From assembly GCA_026826555.1 (NCBI GenBank), contig JAKSZT010054304.1, positions 33,836,485-33,900,484 on the forward strand: a stretch of 64,000 bases of DNA, read 5' to 3'. The notes below the pieces were generated by a model that saw nothing but the letters and a program-made list of their open reading frames with translations, did not search any database and was not told the origin of the DNA. Positions 22,560 to 34,209 of this stretch are shown here, piece after piece (positions within the stretch are counted from its first letter, which is position 1; each line of letters opens with the position of its first letter). The stretch comes from Tolypeutes matacus (Eukaryota; Chordata; Mammalia; Cingulata; Chlamyphoridae). The translations under genes and the position numbers were made by a program.

Positions 22560-22990
22560 AGTGGAGAATGAGGTAAAGAATGAGTAGCCCAGGACTTGGT
22601 GATGGAGGGCCTTGAATGGTGAAGGTTAGGATTTTATTCAGAGACAATGGGATACCAATCCCACTTAAAATTTATAAAAATAACTTTGGCAACAATTTGA
22701 AGGATGGATTAGAGCAGGGGTTCTTAACAAGAACCTTGAATTTAAAACAAAAACATATTATTCTTGTGGGGACATGTTGGTGCAGGTGTGATATATTTAT
22801 TAAATAAGACGCAGTATAGTGTGGACTTAGTAAGGGGTCCACATGGTTCACATGGTTTTCCCCTGACTGGCAAAGGGGTCTGTGGAACAAAAAAGGTTTA
22901 GAACCCCTGGATTAGAGGGAGTAAGATCTGTTAGGAGACTGCAGTAATAGCCCAGATGAGAAATGCCACATACCTAAACCAGGACAGTGT
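22560..22990 (-). repeat. L2 LINE, antisense, split by a hAT element
   Basis: GATGGAGGGCCTTGAATGGT, GGATTTTATTCAGAGACAAT, and after the insertion GGAGACTGCAGTAATAGCCC and AGATGAGAAATGCC, follow the antisense L2 text remembered as 'agggccttgtaggcc...ggaggctattgcaataatccaggcgag'. The two halves rejoin exactly once the 22715-22909 insert and one copy of its duplication are removed. Confidence 0.7.
22715..22909. mobile_element. Short non-autonomous hAT element (copy 2) with 8-bp target duplication
   Basis: Starts CAGGGGTTCTTAAC, ends GTTTAGAACCCCTG, and is flanked by identical GATTAGAG 8-mers (22707-22714 and 22910-22917). The interior shares ATTATTCTTGTGGGGAC, GTGTGATATA, GTGTGGACTTAGTAAGGGGT and GACTGGCAAAGGGGTC with the copy at 349-540. 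It is inserted within an antisense L2, so it is younger than that L2. Confidence 0.88.
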
Positions 22991-23029
22991 GACTAAATAA
23001 TTCAATGCAATTTAACAGTAAATTATACA

Positions 23030-23300
23030 TCACTTGTTCTATGTAGAACACTGATCTGAGCCATGCAAGGCATAAATATAAAGATGCATGAGACCTGTCA
23101 TCCAAGAGGTACCAATTAAGTATCTAAAGAAAGAAGTATACAAAAATTAAGGAAAAAGAAGTACAAATACATTTAGCTGGAATGAATCAAGATACACTTA
23201 AAGGGAACTGACATTTTTGATGGGACTTAAAGAATGGGTAGGATTTGATAAAGTTGAAGGGGAGAGCATTCAGGGTGGAGAAATGGTCTAAATAAAGGGA
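23030..23300 (-). repeat. Diverged antisense L2
   Basis: GGACTTAAAGAATGGGTAGG followed by GGGGAGAGCATTCAGGGTGG resembles antisense L2 text. The upstream part is weaker. Confidence 0.45.
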
Positions 23301-23594
23301 AAGGAAGGAAAGCAGAATTATATCTTGCATTGTGCTATGATATTTTTGTGGGCAGATATTTTTGGTGATGTGGTATATTTGAGATTTAGTCATTTTTTTG
23401 GCAAATATTCACGAAGGGCTTCTCTGGACAGGGATGATGTAAAAATGTCGAAGAAATGGTCATCTGTCGATAACGAAAGGAACAGAAAACAGCTGAATAA
23501 CGCAAGTAACAACTGCACTTTTTTTTCTTAAAGCTAGATAAGGTAACTGTGAGATCAGTTACCAGTCTAGTCATCAAGCTCTATCAAATCTTCC

Positions 23595-24560
23595 TTCAGG
23601 ATTTCCAAAGCATCTTTCCCTTCTCTTACTACGTACAGCCTATTCTTACTCTCCATTGTTCTCATCATCTCACCTAGATCTCAGCAATAGTCTCTAATAG
23701 GCCTCGGATTCTGTCTCCTGCTTTTAATCTATTCCCTGGAATGCTATTTGAACATTGGTTTCACTACATTACTCTTTTTTTAAAATATTTTTAATTAGAT
23801 TTTTTTTTAAAGAAGCTTTAGATTATATGAATGTTAAATAAAAAATATAGGGGATTCCCATATGCTCCACCCCCACCCCCTCCCACACTTTCCCACATTA
23901 ACAACATCCTTCATTAGTGTGGTACATTTGTTACAATTGATGAACACATATTAAAGCATTGTTACTAACAGTGGACTATAGTTTACATTATAGTTTACAC
24001 TCTGTCCTGCACAATTTTGCAGGTTATGACAAAATATATAATGGCTTGTAATGTCATTGCAATGTCATGCAGGACAATTCCAATGTCCCAGAAATGCCCC
24101 CATATTTTTCCCCTTCTTCCCTCTCCCTCCCCTCAGAACCTCTGGTGGCCACTGCCTTTATATCATTGATAAAAATTCTTTCATTGCTAGAATAATAGTA
24201 AGTCTATAATAGAATAATAATAAGTCTCCTTTAGTCCCTTGTTCATTACCCAGTCTTGAGGATTTTGGGATGATGATGCGCACTCTGTTTCTAATTGAGA
24301 GGGGGCTTACATACCACGGGGCAGATGGATGGAGCTGTCTTACGTGCAGTTGCAGACGCTCTCAACTACATTACCCTTAAGCCCAGACAAGTATACAAAC
24401 TCCCTGGTATCTCCCAAAGAAGGTAAGCTCTGATGCCTAAAATTAGGAATTCTCTACCATTTAGTTTCCTCTGACCATTCAACCATATATCCCACTACTG
24501 ACCAGAAGCATTCAATACTTGTTTTTCTTATTGTCCCCGAGCTATATTACCATTTTTATT
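23595..24560 (+). repeat. L2 LINE interrupted by a retrotransposon insertion
   Basis: Left part: CAGCAATAGTCTCTAATAGG and CACTACATTACTC. Right part: CTACATTACCCTTAAGCCC and CAAACTCCCTGGTATC. Joined without the insert, these follow the L2 3' text (parent-like: 'gcaatagcctcctaa...cctgcttaaaaccc...aaactcct'). Confidence 0.6.
23777..24364 (-). mobile_element. 5'-truncated copy of the xenarthran poly(A) repeat, with target duplication
   Basis: On the minus strand it ends in an A-rich tail (the T-rich 23775-23815 block on plus). It carries the shared module (plus: GTGGTACATTTGTTACAATTG), the run TTACATTATAGTTTACACTC, and TCTAATTGAGAGGGGGCTTA at its truncated 5' side. Flanks ACTACATTACTCT (23763-23775) and ACTACATTACCCT (about 24365-24377) form a 13-bp duplication with one mismatch. 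Closest relative here is 54650-56215. Confidence 0.8.
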
Positions 24561-25706
24561 ATTAGATTAAATTGTTGTTCTCCTTGTTCAGAACTGCTCT
24601 CTCTTCCCTTTAATTTTACTCATGTACAAGGTCCATATCAAGTTGCACTTGCATAAAATATTCCCAAGAGTGTGTCAGTTTTATCTCCCAACTGAATGTC
24701 AATAACTGGACAATTCTGTCTTATTGTTCTTACTTTTCACAGTAACTGGTAAAGTTACAGACATGAAAGCTACTTAGAAACTATTTCTCTCTGATTAACT
24801 AAGTCATTAATTGATTTCTTCACAAACTCAAGTAAAAATGCACACAATGATATAAATGGTTTCATTTAAGTTTGCTAAACTAATTTAAAAAGAAAAAGAA
24901 CATTCCTTTCAGGAGTCTACATTGTTTTTCATTTTGGCTCTACATTTTTGCCTTGTAAATTTAGAACAGAATAGAACTTAACTGTGTGGATCTTGGATAA
25001 GGTCCTAACATTAGGTTTTCTCGAATCCCAAGCTAATCTGATTTTTATATAGTTTAAAAGTGCACTGACCTACACAGAAACTTCCCTGAGGAGTGAGGCT
25101 GTGTGTTCATTTAGCTGGTGTATATCTTAGACATGACCAGACGTCATAATGAAATCAAAATAAAGGAAAAGAGAAATGGGTCAGAAGGGAGAGTGAGCAG
25201 AAACTATTCGCTGCTGTTTTTACTTTGGAAGGAGGGGCCTGGTTTTTTTATTTTAAGTGCATTTGCAGTTTCTAATCTCATAGGCCTCTTCCCACCTCCA
25301 TCACAGATTACTCTCTCATTCAGTCTTCAGCTTCAGAATCCAACCACGGATAATGAGTTTATTTTGGAACTGCACTGTTGAAAGAACTAAGAAAAATATG
25401 CAGTTTACATGAGCCATGGCATAGTTTGGGAGTAAAAGCTCAAACTTCTCGGTTTGAAAAGCAGTTGGTACTCAGCAGACCCTCACCCTGCCTGCAGGGA
25501 ATCTTATATGCATTTGGCACAAACCAACTTATTCTCATGCAGGGAGATTTCTTATAGAAGTGGCCAATAGGCCTGGTAACCTAAATGTCAGAAATTAAAG
25601 TTCTACCTCTTTCTAATTTCTTATACTTCGGTTTTCAAATTCCAGAATTTCACTACTTCTATAATTCTAATTGCCAATAACACTCTACAAAAGTCCAAAT
25701 AAAATT
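24561..25706. other. Intergenic, nothing recognised
   Basis: No repeat or coding exon could be assigned. An open frame at 25118-25381 has no protein-like features. Confidence 0.4.
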
Positions 25707-25718
25707 ATTAACTTTTTT

Positions 25719-25805
25719 TCTTTAGGAATTACCATACCAGGGATTGAACCCAGGACCTTGTACATGGGAAGCAGGCACTCAAACACTGAGCTACATCCAC
25801 TCCTG
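25719..25805 (-). mobile_element. Short monomeric tRNA-derived SINE (DAS-type)
   Basis: On the plus strand: a T-rich tail, ACCAGGGATTGAACCCAGGA (reverse complement of a B box, GGTTCAATCCC), TACATGGGAAGCAGGCACTC, and ACTGAGCTACATCCACTCC. It is flanked by ATTAACTTTTTT (25707-25718) and ATTAACATTTTT (25806-25817), a near-perfect target duplication. Confidence 0.8.
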
Positions 25806-25817
25806 ATTAACATTTTT

Positions 25818-27020
25818 AAGGCATATTAATAATGTGATAATTTCAGAAATAACTTTTGTCATCACATAGTTATTTTTAGACAAAAAGTTAGCAATCTTTC
25901 TGATACTGAAAATGTTAATATTAATGACGTAATAGCAAAAGTTTTAAATCCACAGAACATAGAAAAGACTAGAAAATATATTTACTTGTTTAATACCAAA
26001 TAAGTAAAGTAGTGCTGTCCAAAAAACTATATAATTAGATATAATTATAATGTACTTATAATACATTACAATATAATCTATATACATAACTTAAAATATT
26101 CTAATAGCCATATTAAAATAAGTTAAAAGAAACAGGTGAAATTAATTTTGTTAACATATTCTATATAACCCAATATATCCAAAGTATAATCATTTCAGCA
26201 TGTAATCAATATAATAAACTATTGATGAGATATTAAAAAAAATTTTTTTCTTATTAGGGCTTGAAAATGTCACTTGCCTGAGCCACGGTTTTCTCATCCA
26301 GCCTATCTCTTAGGTTCTTATTAAGCTCATAGGATATAATTCATGTAAAGGAAATTTATAAACCTCAAAGAGCTATGCAAGTACAAAACAGAAATAGTAT
26401 TGTAATTATTATCATTAGCAATAAAATTTAAAGCCATAAAATGCTAAAGTTTGGGGGAAAAGCAGTTTCCCAATCCTATATATTTGATTCATTTACTCAG
26501 TCCTCATTTGTTGTTTATATAATTTAAAGCCTAATATAGACTTCACGTTGATTTGATTTTTGTGCTCCAAACTATTTAGACAATAACATACACTACTTTT
26601 GAATTTCTGCAAAGACAAATTGTTAAAAGAACCACTTCCCTACTCAAAGTGCATCCTAAGAAAGCTGAAAGCAAAACATGTAAATATTCTTGGGGGGACT
26701 GAAAAAAATATCCTAGGGGTAAGAGTTAAATATTTTATTACATAAAGGTCCATTTTAGAAGTGGTACAACTTAATTAAGTTCTGTCCATTTGCTCTCCAA
26801 TTCTTATCTGTCCCTTTCCCCCTCTATTCCTATTCTACTACCATTATTTTTGCCTTATTTTTGTGTCATGGCGATATTACTTCATAATCTATTAACTGTT
26901 CTTCTCTTTGATTCAGATTTCCCCTTCCTATCCAGCCAATGTATGGTGCCAGATTATTTTTCATAAATACTAATTTTACCTTATATTGCATTCCATTCAA
27001 AAAGTTCCATTGCCTCTGTA
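25818..27020. other. AT-rich intergenic with one hAT-Charlie-like remnant
   Basis: Apart from the hAT-like segment at about 26012-26270, listed separately, nothing was recognised. Confidence 0.4.
26012..26270 (+). repeat. Ancient hAT-Charlie-type DNA transposon fragment
   Basis: AGTGCTGTCCAAAAAACTA at the start, then AATAGCCATATTAAAATAAG, AAAAGAAACAGGTGAAATTA, ACCCAATATATCCAAAGTAT and CAGCATGTAATCAATAT follow a common mammalian hAT-Charlie consensus as remembered. The far end is missing. Confidence 0.6.
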
Positions 27021-27024
27021 TAGC

Positions 27025-27230
27025 CAAAGTATCATGAAAAGAGCACTGGATTGGAACTCAGCAGAATAATAGTCTGGTCATAACAGCTTTAACTATCTAG
27101 ATATCCCAGATATTCCACCTCTTATGACCTCATCTTCTTCATCTGTAAGGGATTTGACTGAATTTCTAAAATCTCTTCTAGCTATAAATCCTGCCTGGCT
27201 TTTGAGGTTCCTTGTAAACTGTCGACATTC
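27025..27230 (+). repeat. MIR SINE
   Basis: GAAAAGAGCACTGGATTGGA, a diverged core, CATCTTCTTCATCTGTAAGG, and AAATCTCTTCTAGCTATAAA follow the MIR order from tRNA-related 5' end to 3' tail. Confidence 0.75.
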
Positions 27231-27439
27231 CAAGAGCTTTAACTCTGCCCCAAACTAACACAAAATCACTGCTCTAATCCATCTGTTCTCTTCTCTATCC
27301 CCATTAAGCAAAGCCATCATTATTTCACTCATATTGACTTCCTATATGGATAGGACCCTTCTCCACTTATCCTACACATAGCCTATACATTCTTCAAGAC
27401 CTAGATCAAGTTTCTATGGCATACCAGTTTATTAACCTC

Positions 27440-27690
27440 TGCATCCAAACTTTCATTCATCAAATACTTGACAAATGCATACTCTGTGCAAAGCAGTAGA
27501 GATAATCCACTGAAGAAACAAGAGTGGTTCTCTGCCCCTGTGGAACTTACATTACACTGGAGTCAATAAGTGGACAAATACTCAAACAAAATTATTCTAT
27601 TATGATAAATGTTTCTCAGGGGAATAAACTGAGTGATGAGTAGGAAGGAGACTGGGTGGTCTAGGAAGGCATATTTTAGCTGTGTACAAT
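27440..27690 (-). repeat. L2 LINE 3' end, antisense
   Basis: CATTCATCAAATACTTGACA, TGCAAAGCAGTAGAGATAA, CTGCCCCTGTGGAACTTACA, and GAAGGAGACTGGGTGGTCTA follow the antisense L2 3' text. Confidence 0.75.
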
Positions 27691-28363
27691 GTTGTTAGGT
27701 GCTTTATGAACTTGTGTTGACTGACTGACTAGCTAAACTAAAGGCTGATTCCTTTGTCAGACATGTGGTTTGCAAACATTTTCTCCCAATCCATAGCTTC
27801 TCTTTTCATCCCCTTAATGGAGTCTTTAAGAAGTTTGTAATTTTGATGAAGTAAAATTTATCAATTTTTGCTCTTTGGATCACGCTTTTGGTGTCAAGTC
27901 TAAGAACTCTTTGTCTAGCCCTATATCCCAAAGATTTTTTTCCTATGTTTTTATCTGAAAGTTCTATAGTTTTACATTTTACATTTATGACTGATCCATT
28001 TTGAATTAGTTTTTGTATGAAGTATGAAGTTTGAGTCAAGGTTTATTTTTTTGCCTATGGATGTCTAATTGCTCCAGCACCACTTGTTGAAAAGACTACC
28101 ATTACTCCATCGAATTGCTTTTGTCAAAAATCATTTGGGCATATTTGTGTGTATCTATTTTTGGGTTCTTTATTCTGTTTCATTGCTCTGTGTTGCTATC
28201 CCTCTGCCAATACCAAATAGTCTTGATTAGTAGCTACCTAATTAGTCTTTTAATTGGGTGGATGGATTCTTCCCTCTTTTTGAAAATTGTTTTAGCTATT
28301 TCAGTTCTTTTGCCCTTCAATATAAATTCTAGAATAACCTTATCTATAGCTATAAAATCTCTT

Positions 28364-28370
<7 letters not shown>

Positions 28371-28395
<25 letters not shown>

Positions 28396-28658
28396 GAGTG
28401 CTCAACCACTGAGCCACATTGGCTCCCTTGAGTTGGCTCCCTTTTCTGTTTGCTTATTGTTTGCTCATTTTTTGCTCGTTGTCTACTCATTTGTTATGCT
28501 CATTGTCTGCTCATTTCTTGTTTTTCTTTTTGTTCGCTGTTTGTTGTTTTTGCTTGTTCTCTGCTCATTATTTGTTTGTTTTCTTTAGAAGGCACCGGGA
28601 ACTGAATCCTGGACTTCCCATGTGGGAAGAGGGTGCTCAACTGCTTGAACCACATCCG
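28371..28658 (-). mobile_element. DAS SINE inserted in the antisense L1
   Basis: Plus-strand order: a T tract of about 25 bases, GAGTGCTCAACCACTGAGCC, TTTGCTCATT/GTCTGCTC tail words, GAAGGCACCGGGAACTGAAT, CTTCCCATGTGGGAAGAGGG, and CTTGAACCACATCCGCT. Flanks CTCTTTCTGGGATTTT (28359-28374) and CTCTTTCTTGCTGGGATTTT (28659-28678) share ends and suggest a target duplication with a small indel. Confidence 0.82.
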
Positions 28659-31600
28659 CTCTTTCTTGCTGGGATTTTGATAGGAATTGTATTAATTCAG
28701 TATATATCATTTTGGGGAGAATTGACATCTTTACTACATTGAGTCTTCCAATTCGTGAATACAGTATGTCTCCATTTATTTGAATATTTGGTTTCTTTCA
28801 TCAGTATTTTGTAGTTTTATGTCCTGTATATTTTTGTTAGATTTACTCCTAAGTATTTCATTCATTTTAGTGATTACAAATGGTGCTGGAAAATTAATTT
28901 CAGTATTCAAAAGTTCACAACTATTTTATAGAAATGCAATTGATTTTTTGTATCTTAGTCTTATATTCTGAGACCTGGTTGAACTCATTTATTAATTCTA
29001 GAAAATTCTCTGTAGATACCTTGAGAATTTTTCATATGCCATCTGCAAATAGGGACAGTTTTACTTTTTCCTTTCTGAGCTGTATGCCTTGTTTCCCTGT
29101 CTTATTGTACTGACTTGAACTTAACAATTGATTCACTACCAGTCTTAGGCCGGAAGGCGTCCAGACTTCCACCGTTAAGAATAATATTAAATGTAGGTTT
29201 CTATAGGTGCTCATCATCAAGTTGAAATTTCCTCTATATTTCTATTTATCTGAGAGGTTTTTTCAATCATAAATATGTGTTGAATTTTGGCAAATGCTCT
29301 TTATACATAGATTGATATTATCATGTGTGTTTCATTCTTCCGTCCATTCATATGGTAATTATATTCATTGATTTTTGAATATTGAACAAGCCTTGTACCC
29401 CTGAAATAAATCTCAGTTGATCATGGTATGTATATTTTTATTTATTGCTGAATTCTATTTGCTAATATTTTGTTAAGGGTTTTTGCATCTTTTTGCACTG
29501 CGTTTGTCTGATTTTGATTTCAAAAGAATTAAGAAGTGTTACCTCTTCCTTTATTTTCTGGAAGATATTGTCTAAAATTGGTGGTAATTCTTCTTTAAAT
29601 GCTTGGTGGTATCCCACAATGAAACTAGATTTCTTTGGTGAGAGTTTTTAAGTTATGAATCCAATATCTTTAATAGTTAACAGGCTATTCAACTTATCTA
29701 TATCATATCAGGTAAGTTTTGGTAGTTTGTGCTTTTAGGTGAATTGTTCCATTTCATCCAAGTTGTCAAATTTATAAGCATAGAGCTGTTTGTTCTATTC
29801 CCTTATTAGCCCTTTGATGTCTTCGGGGTCTGTAGTGATAAACCCTGTTTTATTCCTGATACTGATAATTTGTGCCCTTTTTCAGTTTTAATTTGTCTGT
29901 CTTGTAAGAGGTTGTCAATTTTATTGATCTTTACAAATAACCAGCTTTTTGCTTCATTGATTTTCTCAATTGTTTTCCTATTTCAAGTTCATTGGTTTCT
30001 GTTCTAATATTTATTGTTTTCTTCTTTTTGTTTTCTTTGAGTTTTGCTCTTCTTTTTTCTAGGTTCTTGAGGTGGGGGACTAGAGAAATTATATATAGGT
30101 TTGTTTTATGGCTCAGGATATGGTCTATCTTGGTATATGTTCTAGAGACACTTGAACAGAATGCATTTTGTGCTGTTCTTGTGGCCTGTTCTATAAAGAT
30201 TGATTAAATCCTCTTTGTTGATGGTATTGTTGAGTTCTTCTATATCCGTCCTGATTTTCTGTCCAATTTTTCTATCAATTGTTGTTAAAGAAGTGTGGAA
30301 GTTTTCAGCTATAATCTTGGATTTGTCTATTTCTCCTTTCAGTTATGTCACTGTTTTTTTTCACTTATTTTGCAGCTCTTATTTGATATATAGTTAGAAT
30401 TACTATGTCTTCTTCATTAATTGAAACTTTTATCATTATGTAATATCTCTCCCTGTCTCTAGTAATATTTGTTGCTCTGAATCTACTTTACCTGATATTA
30501 ATATAGCCATTTCTGTTTTCTTTTGAGTAATGTTTACATGATGTATGTTTTTCCATCCTTTGAATTTCAGCCTACCTATGTCATTATATTTGAAGTGAGT
30601 TTCCTGTATAAATCATATATTTGGTCATGATTCTTAATCCATTCTGCCAACCTCTTTTAATTGATGTATTCAGATCATTTGCATTTAATGTAACTATTGA
30701 TATGATAGGACTTGTGTCTGCCATTTTATTTTTTGTTTTGTTTTTTATTTGTTCTCCCTGTTTTCTTTTCCCTGCCTTCTTGTTAGTTACTGGAACATAT
30801 TTTAGAATTCCATTTCGATTTATCTACAATGTTTTTAAGTATTTTTCTTTGTAGAGTGTTTTTAGTGTTGTTCTAGTTATTATATTATACTAGTGTACTA
30901 GTGTCAACATTTTACCATTAAACTGAAGTCTAGAAACTGTACCTCCCTTTACTTTCCCTTATTTTTAATTGTCTTAAATAATTAGTTCTTCCATATATAA
31001 TAAGAATATATAACAGACTATGTTATAACTTTTGCTTCCACAGTCAAAAATAATTTAGAAAACAAGAGTAGAAGGAAAAATATTATATTTACCCATACGT
31101 TTGCTGTTTCCATTGTTCTTTATTCCTACCTGATATTCCAATATTCTTTCTTTTATAATTTCCTTTCTGTTTAGAGAATTTCATTCAGCCATACTTTAGG
31201 GTAGGTCTATTGGCGACAGATCTCTTAGTTTTTCTTCATCTGAGAATGTTTTGCTATTGCCTTCATTCCAGAATGATATTTTCACTGGATATAGAATTTG
31301 GGGTTGGCAGTTATTTTCTTTCAACACTTGAAAAATGATGTGTCACTCTCATCTGGCCTCCATGGTTTTTTTTTTAAGAAGCCTGCTGTCATTCAAATTG
31401 GGTTTCCTGTACAGGTAGAATGTTGTTTCTCTCACTGCTTTCTAGACTTTTCCTTTGTCTTTAGTTCTGAAAGTTTGACCATATGCCTCAGTGTGGTTTT
31501 CTATGAGTTTATCCATTTTGGGATTCACTCAGCTTCTTAAATATGTAGGTTTAGCTCTATTGTCTAAGTTTGGAAGTTTTCAGCCCTAATTTCTTTGAGT

Positions 31601-31707
31601 ATTTTTTCAGTCCCACCTTCTTTCTCCTCTCCTTCCAGAACTCTGATTACACAAAATTAGATCCTTTGCTTTAGTCCCATAGGTCCCTGAAGTTTTGTTC
31701 ATGTTGT

Positions 31708-31743
31708 GTTTTTGTTTGTTTGTTTGTTTGTTTGTTTGTTTGT
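31708..31743 (+). repeat. (GTTT)n microsatellite
   Basis: About nine GTTT/TGTT units, inside the antisense L1. Confidence 0.9.
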
Positions 31744-32629
31744 CTATTTTCCCCTCTTTACAGATTGGCTAATTTTTATTATTCTGTCTCCAAGTTCATT
31801 GATTGTTTCCTGTCTCATCCATTCAGCTGTTTCCCCATCCATTAGTCTGGTTATTGTATTTTTTCCGCTCTAATATTTTCGTTTGCTTCTTCTCAAAATC
31901 TTCTATTTCTTTCCTGAGACTTTCTATTTTTTTTCCATTTGTTTTAAGTTTGTTTATATTGTTTGTTGAAGCATTTTTATGATGACTTTAAAATTTATAT
32001 CAGATAATTCTAACATCTCTGTTATCTCATCATTGACTACTGATTGTCTTTTTATCATTTGAGTTTTGGTTTTCCTGGTTCTCAGTGAGACAAGTGATTT
32101 TCTATTAAAACCTGAACATTTTTATTGTTATGTTATGAGACTCTGGATATTATTAAACCTTCTCTTTTATCTGGCTTCCTCTGACACTGTCCCAACAGAA
32201 GAAGAAGAGTTCCACCTTGTAACTGCCAAGCAAAGGTAGAAACCCCATTCCCCACTCAGCTTCCACTGACACTCAAGGAGGGAAAGGGCTCCTTTCTACT
32301 CCTGGGCTAGGATGGGAGTGTCAGCTCCCCAGTAGGTCCTCTACTGATGCTCAGCCCTCACCCCCAGCTTTCAGCCTGACAAGGGCAGAAATCTAGCTTC
32401 CCCTTTGCTGGTGTGGGTGTAGGTAGAGCTACAGTTTATTCTGTGGTTGGCTGGAGTGTAGCAGTTATTATTTAAAAGCATTCTGTCTTGCTAGGCTGCC
32501 AATCATGGTCCTTTGACTAGAGAAAACTAACATCTGTTGGAGCTTTTTTGTCTGCACACCTTGGCATTCCTGTGTTGACAGGTTTTTCAGCTCCAACTCT
32601 GGAATACAGAAGGCAAAAAGAAAACCCAG

Positions 32630-32847
32630 GAACACAGAAAATGAAGCCTAATATATTTATATTTATACTATAGTTAATAGTATAAATAAAATAATATTGT
32701 TTCATCAATTGTAACAAAGGTACCACAATAAGGTAAAATGTTAATAATAAGGAAAACTGTATGAGAGGGGGTTATATGGGAATTCTACTTTCTGCATGAT
32801 TTTTCCTTAAACTTAACAACAGTTATAATAAACAAACAAACAAATAG
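32630..32847 (+). mobile_element. L1-type 3' tail insertion
   Basis: Contains TTTCATCAATTGTAACAAAG, GGGGGTTATATGGGAATTC, CTTTCTGCATGATTTTTCC, and a tail of AAACAAACAAACAAA. The same order occurs at 13720-13895 and 54160-54330. GAAAACCCAGG on the left (32620-32630) and GAAACCCAGAG on the right (32848-32858) look like a target duplication. It interrupts the 5' part of the antisense L1. Confidence 0.65.
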
Positions 32848-33039
32848 AAACCCAGAGAAATCACCACTGTGTTATTTCTTGGTTCCTAAAATCCTCAGTT
32901 GGTATTTCTATTTCTCTCCACCTTTCAAAGTCTTCTTTGTTTTATACATAATGTCCAGTGTTTTAGTTGAATTTAATGGGAGGAATAGGGAAAAGTACAT
33001 CTATTCTACCTTCCCAGAAGCTGAAGTCTCCCCATCACT

Positions 33040-33668
33040 GTTTTTTAATATTTTGATTACTGTATTTCAATATAATTAGTTTCCTTTACAATTCTACATA
33101 TTCTATTTTATGCATTTATAAACAATATTCTGAGAATGATGAGACAGCTATAGAGGTTCGTGGCACAGAAACACCACTATAGAGAAAAAATTAAAAAGTA
33201 AACCCAAGGAAAGCAGCACAGAATTATACTCTAAGATAATACAGTTGGCTCAGCTCCCTCCCGTAAACACATATTGGTGTTAATCACTTCCATGCACCCT
33301 CTCCAACTCCCACCAAGATTCAACCCAAATGGAGAAGGGAAACCAGAATTAAAACTAGGGCAATAACTTGAAGAGGAGTAGGGTTGTCCAGAAAGTGTCC
33401 CAAGCCTGCAGACCTTCCTCAGAATTTCAGAGTGCATCACCTATCATTGTGGCTGAGAAGTGAAATTATCCATTCTTCCCATCACTTTCGGTGTGGGCTT
33501 CCCATTCCCCAGGATAACCTCTTCTAATTGCACTGAATTGGAAACCCCCTTTTCAATGGTTCTGGATACTCATAGGCTACTTCCCACCCTGACAGGGAGT
33601 TCTTTGTCCCCTGACTGCAAGTGTTGTGGTGGAAGGGAAAGACCTCACACCAGGCCTTGAAAAGGACT
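33040..33668. other. Intergenic, nothing recognised
   Basis: No repeat or gene was assigned. The block 33230-33660 is less AT-rich than its surroundings, but its open frames look incidental. Confidence 0.35.
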
Positions 33669-34205
33669 TCTCACCCACTATCACATTCTATTTAAAGATA
33701 TAATTACCTGTCCATTAAACCATGACTTCCTCAAGGGAAATAAACTCCAGTTTTGGGGATTTTTTTAAATATTTATGATTTCTTTAACCCCCTACCCCTG
33801 TTGTTTGTGCTTGATGTGTCTGTTTGTTGTATGCTTGTCCTCTTTTTGGAGGCACTGGAACCAAACCCAGGACATCCCATGTAGAAGGGAGGCATCCATT
33901 TGCCTGAGCCACCTCCATTCCCTGCCTTGTTGTGTCTCCCATTGTGTTTTCCTCCTCATGTCTCCTTGCTGTGTCATTTTGCTGCATCAACTCACCACAC
34001 CAGCCCATTGAATCAGCTCGCTGTCTTGCCCGTCCTCCCCAGGAGGCACCAGGAACTGAACCCAGGACTTCCCACATGGTAGGCAGGAACTCAATTGCTT
34101 GACCTGCCACATCTGCTTCCTTCCAGTTTATTTTTATTTCCACGTTTAGCACAGTATGAGACATATGGTACATGCTTTTTACGTATTGTTAAATGAACAA
34201 ATAAA
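33669..34205 (+). repeat. L2 3' end split by a DAS SINE
   Basis: ACCTGTCCATTAAACCATGA and TTCCTCAAGGG before the SINE, then TATTTTTATTTCCACGTTTA, CACAGTATGAGACATATGGT and TGTTAAATGAACAAATAAAT after it, give the L2 3' terminus once the insertion is removed. Confidence 0.6.
33755..34120 (-). mobile_element. Dimeric DAS SINE
   Basis: Two antisense tRNA-like heads: GGAGGCACTGGAACCAAACC with ACATCCCATGTAGAAGG, and GGAGGCACCAGGAACTGAAC with CTTCCCACATGGTAGGC. Each is followed on plus by a GCC..ATC.(C/T)TTCC-type end. CTCCAGTTTT (33745-33754) and TTCCAGTTTA (34121-34130) may be the target duplication. Confidence 0.8.
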
Positions 34206-34209
34206 TAAA

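Larger units (their letters stand above)
27745..33035 (-). mobile_element. Near-full-length but inactive antisense L1 (L1M type)
   Basis: On the minus strand, running from high to low coordinates, the order is a 5' untranslated region (about 33035-32170), an ORF1-like region (about 32160-31000) and ORF2 (about 30900-27745). The ORF2 C-terminal part at 27806-28039 reads IELSDKNIGKKSLGYRARQR, followed by a K.DKFYFIKI-type motif, typical of L1 ORF2. The many plus-strand frames rich in Leu/Phe/Ser here are antisense shadows. ORF2 is broken by many stops, and the 3' untranslated part is missing at about 27745. It was later hit by a DAS SINE (28371-28658) and an L1-type tail (32630-32847). Confidence 0.8.

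Noticed and set aside
28115..28742. Hydrophobic Leu/Phe/Cys-rich frames that look like membrane proteins
   Set aside because: They are antisense readings of the T-rich L1 strand and of a DAS SINE, which always give such composition.
33784..34173. 129-codon minus-strand frame
   Set aside because: It lies across a dimeric DAS SINE (sense strand of the SINE); not a gene.
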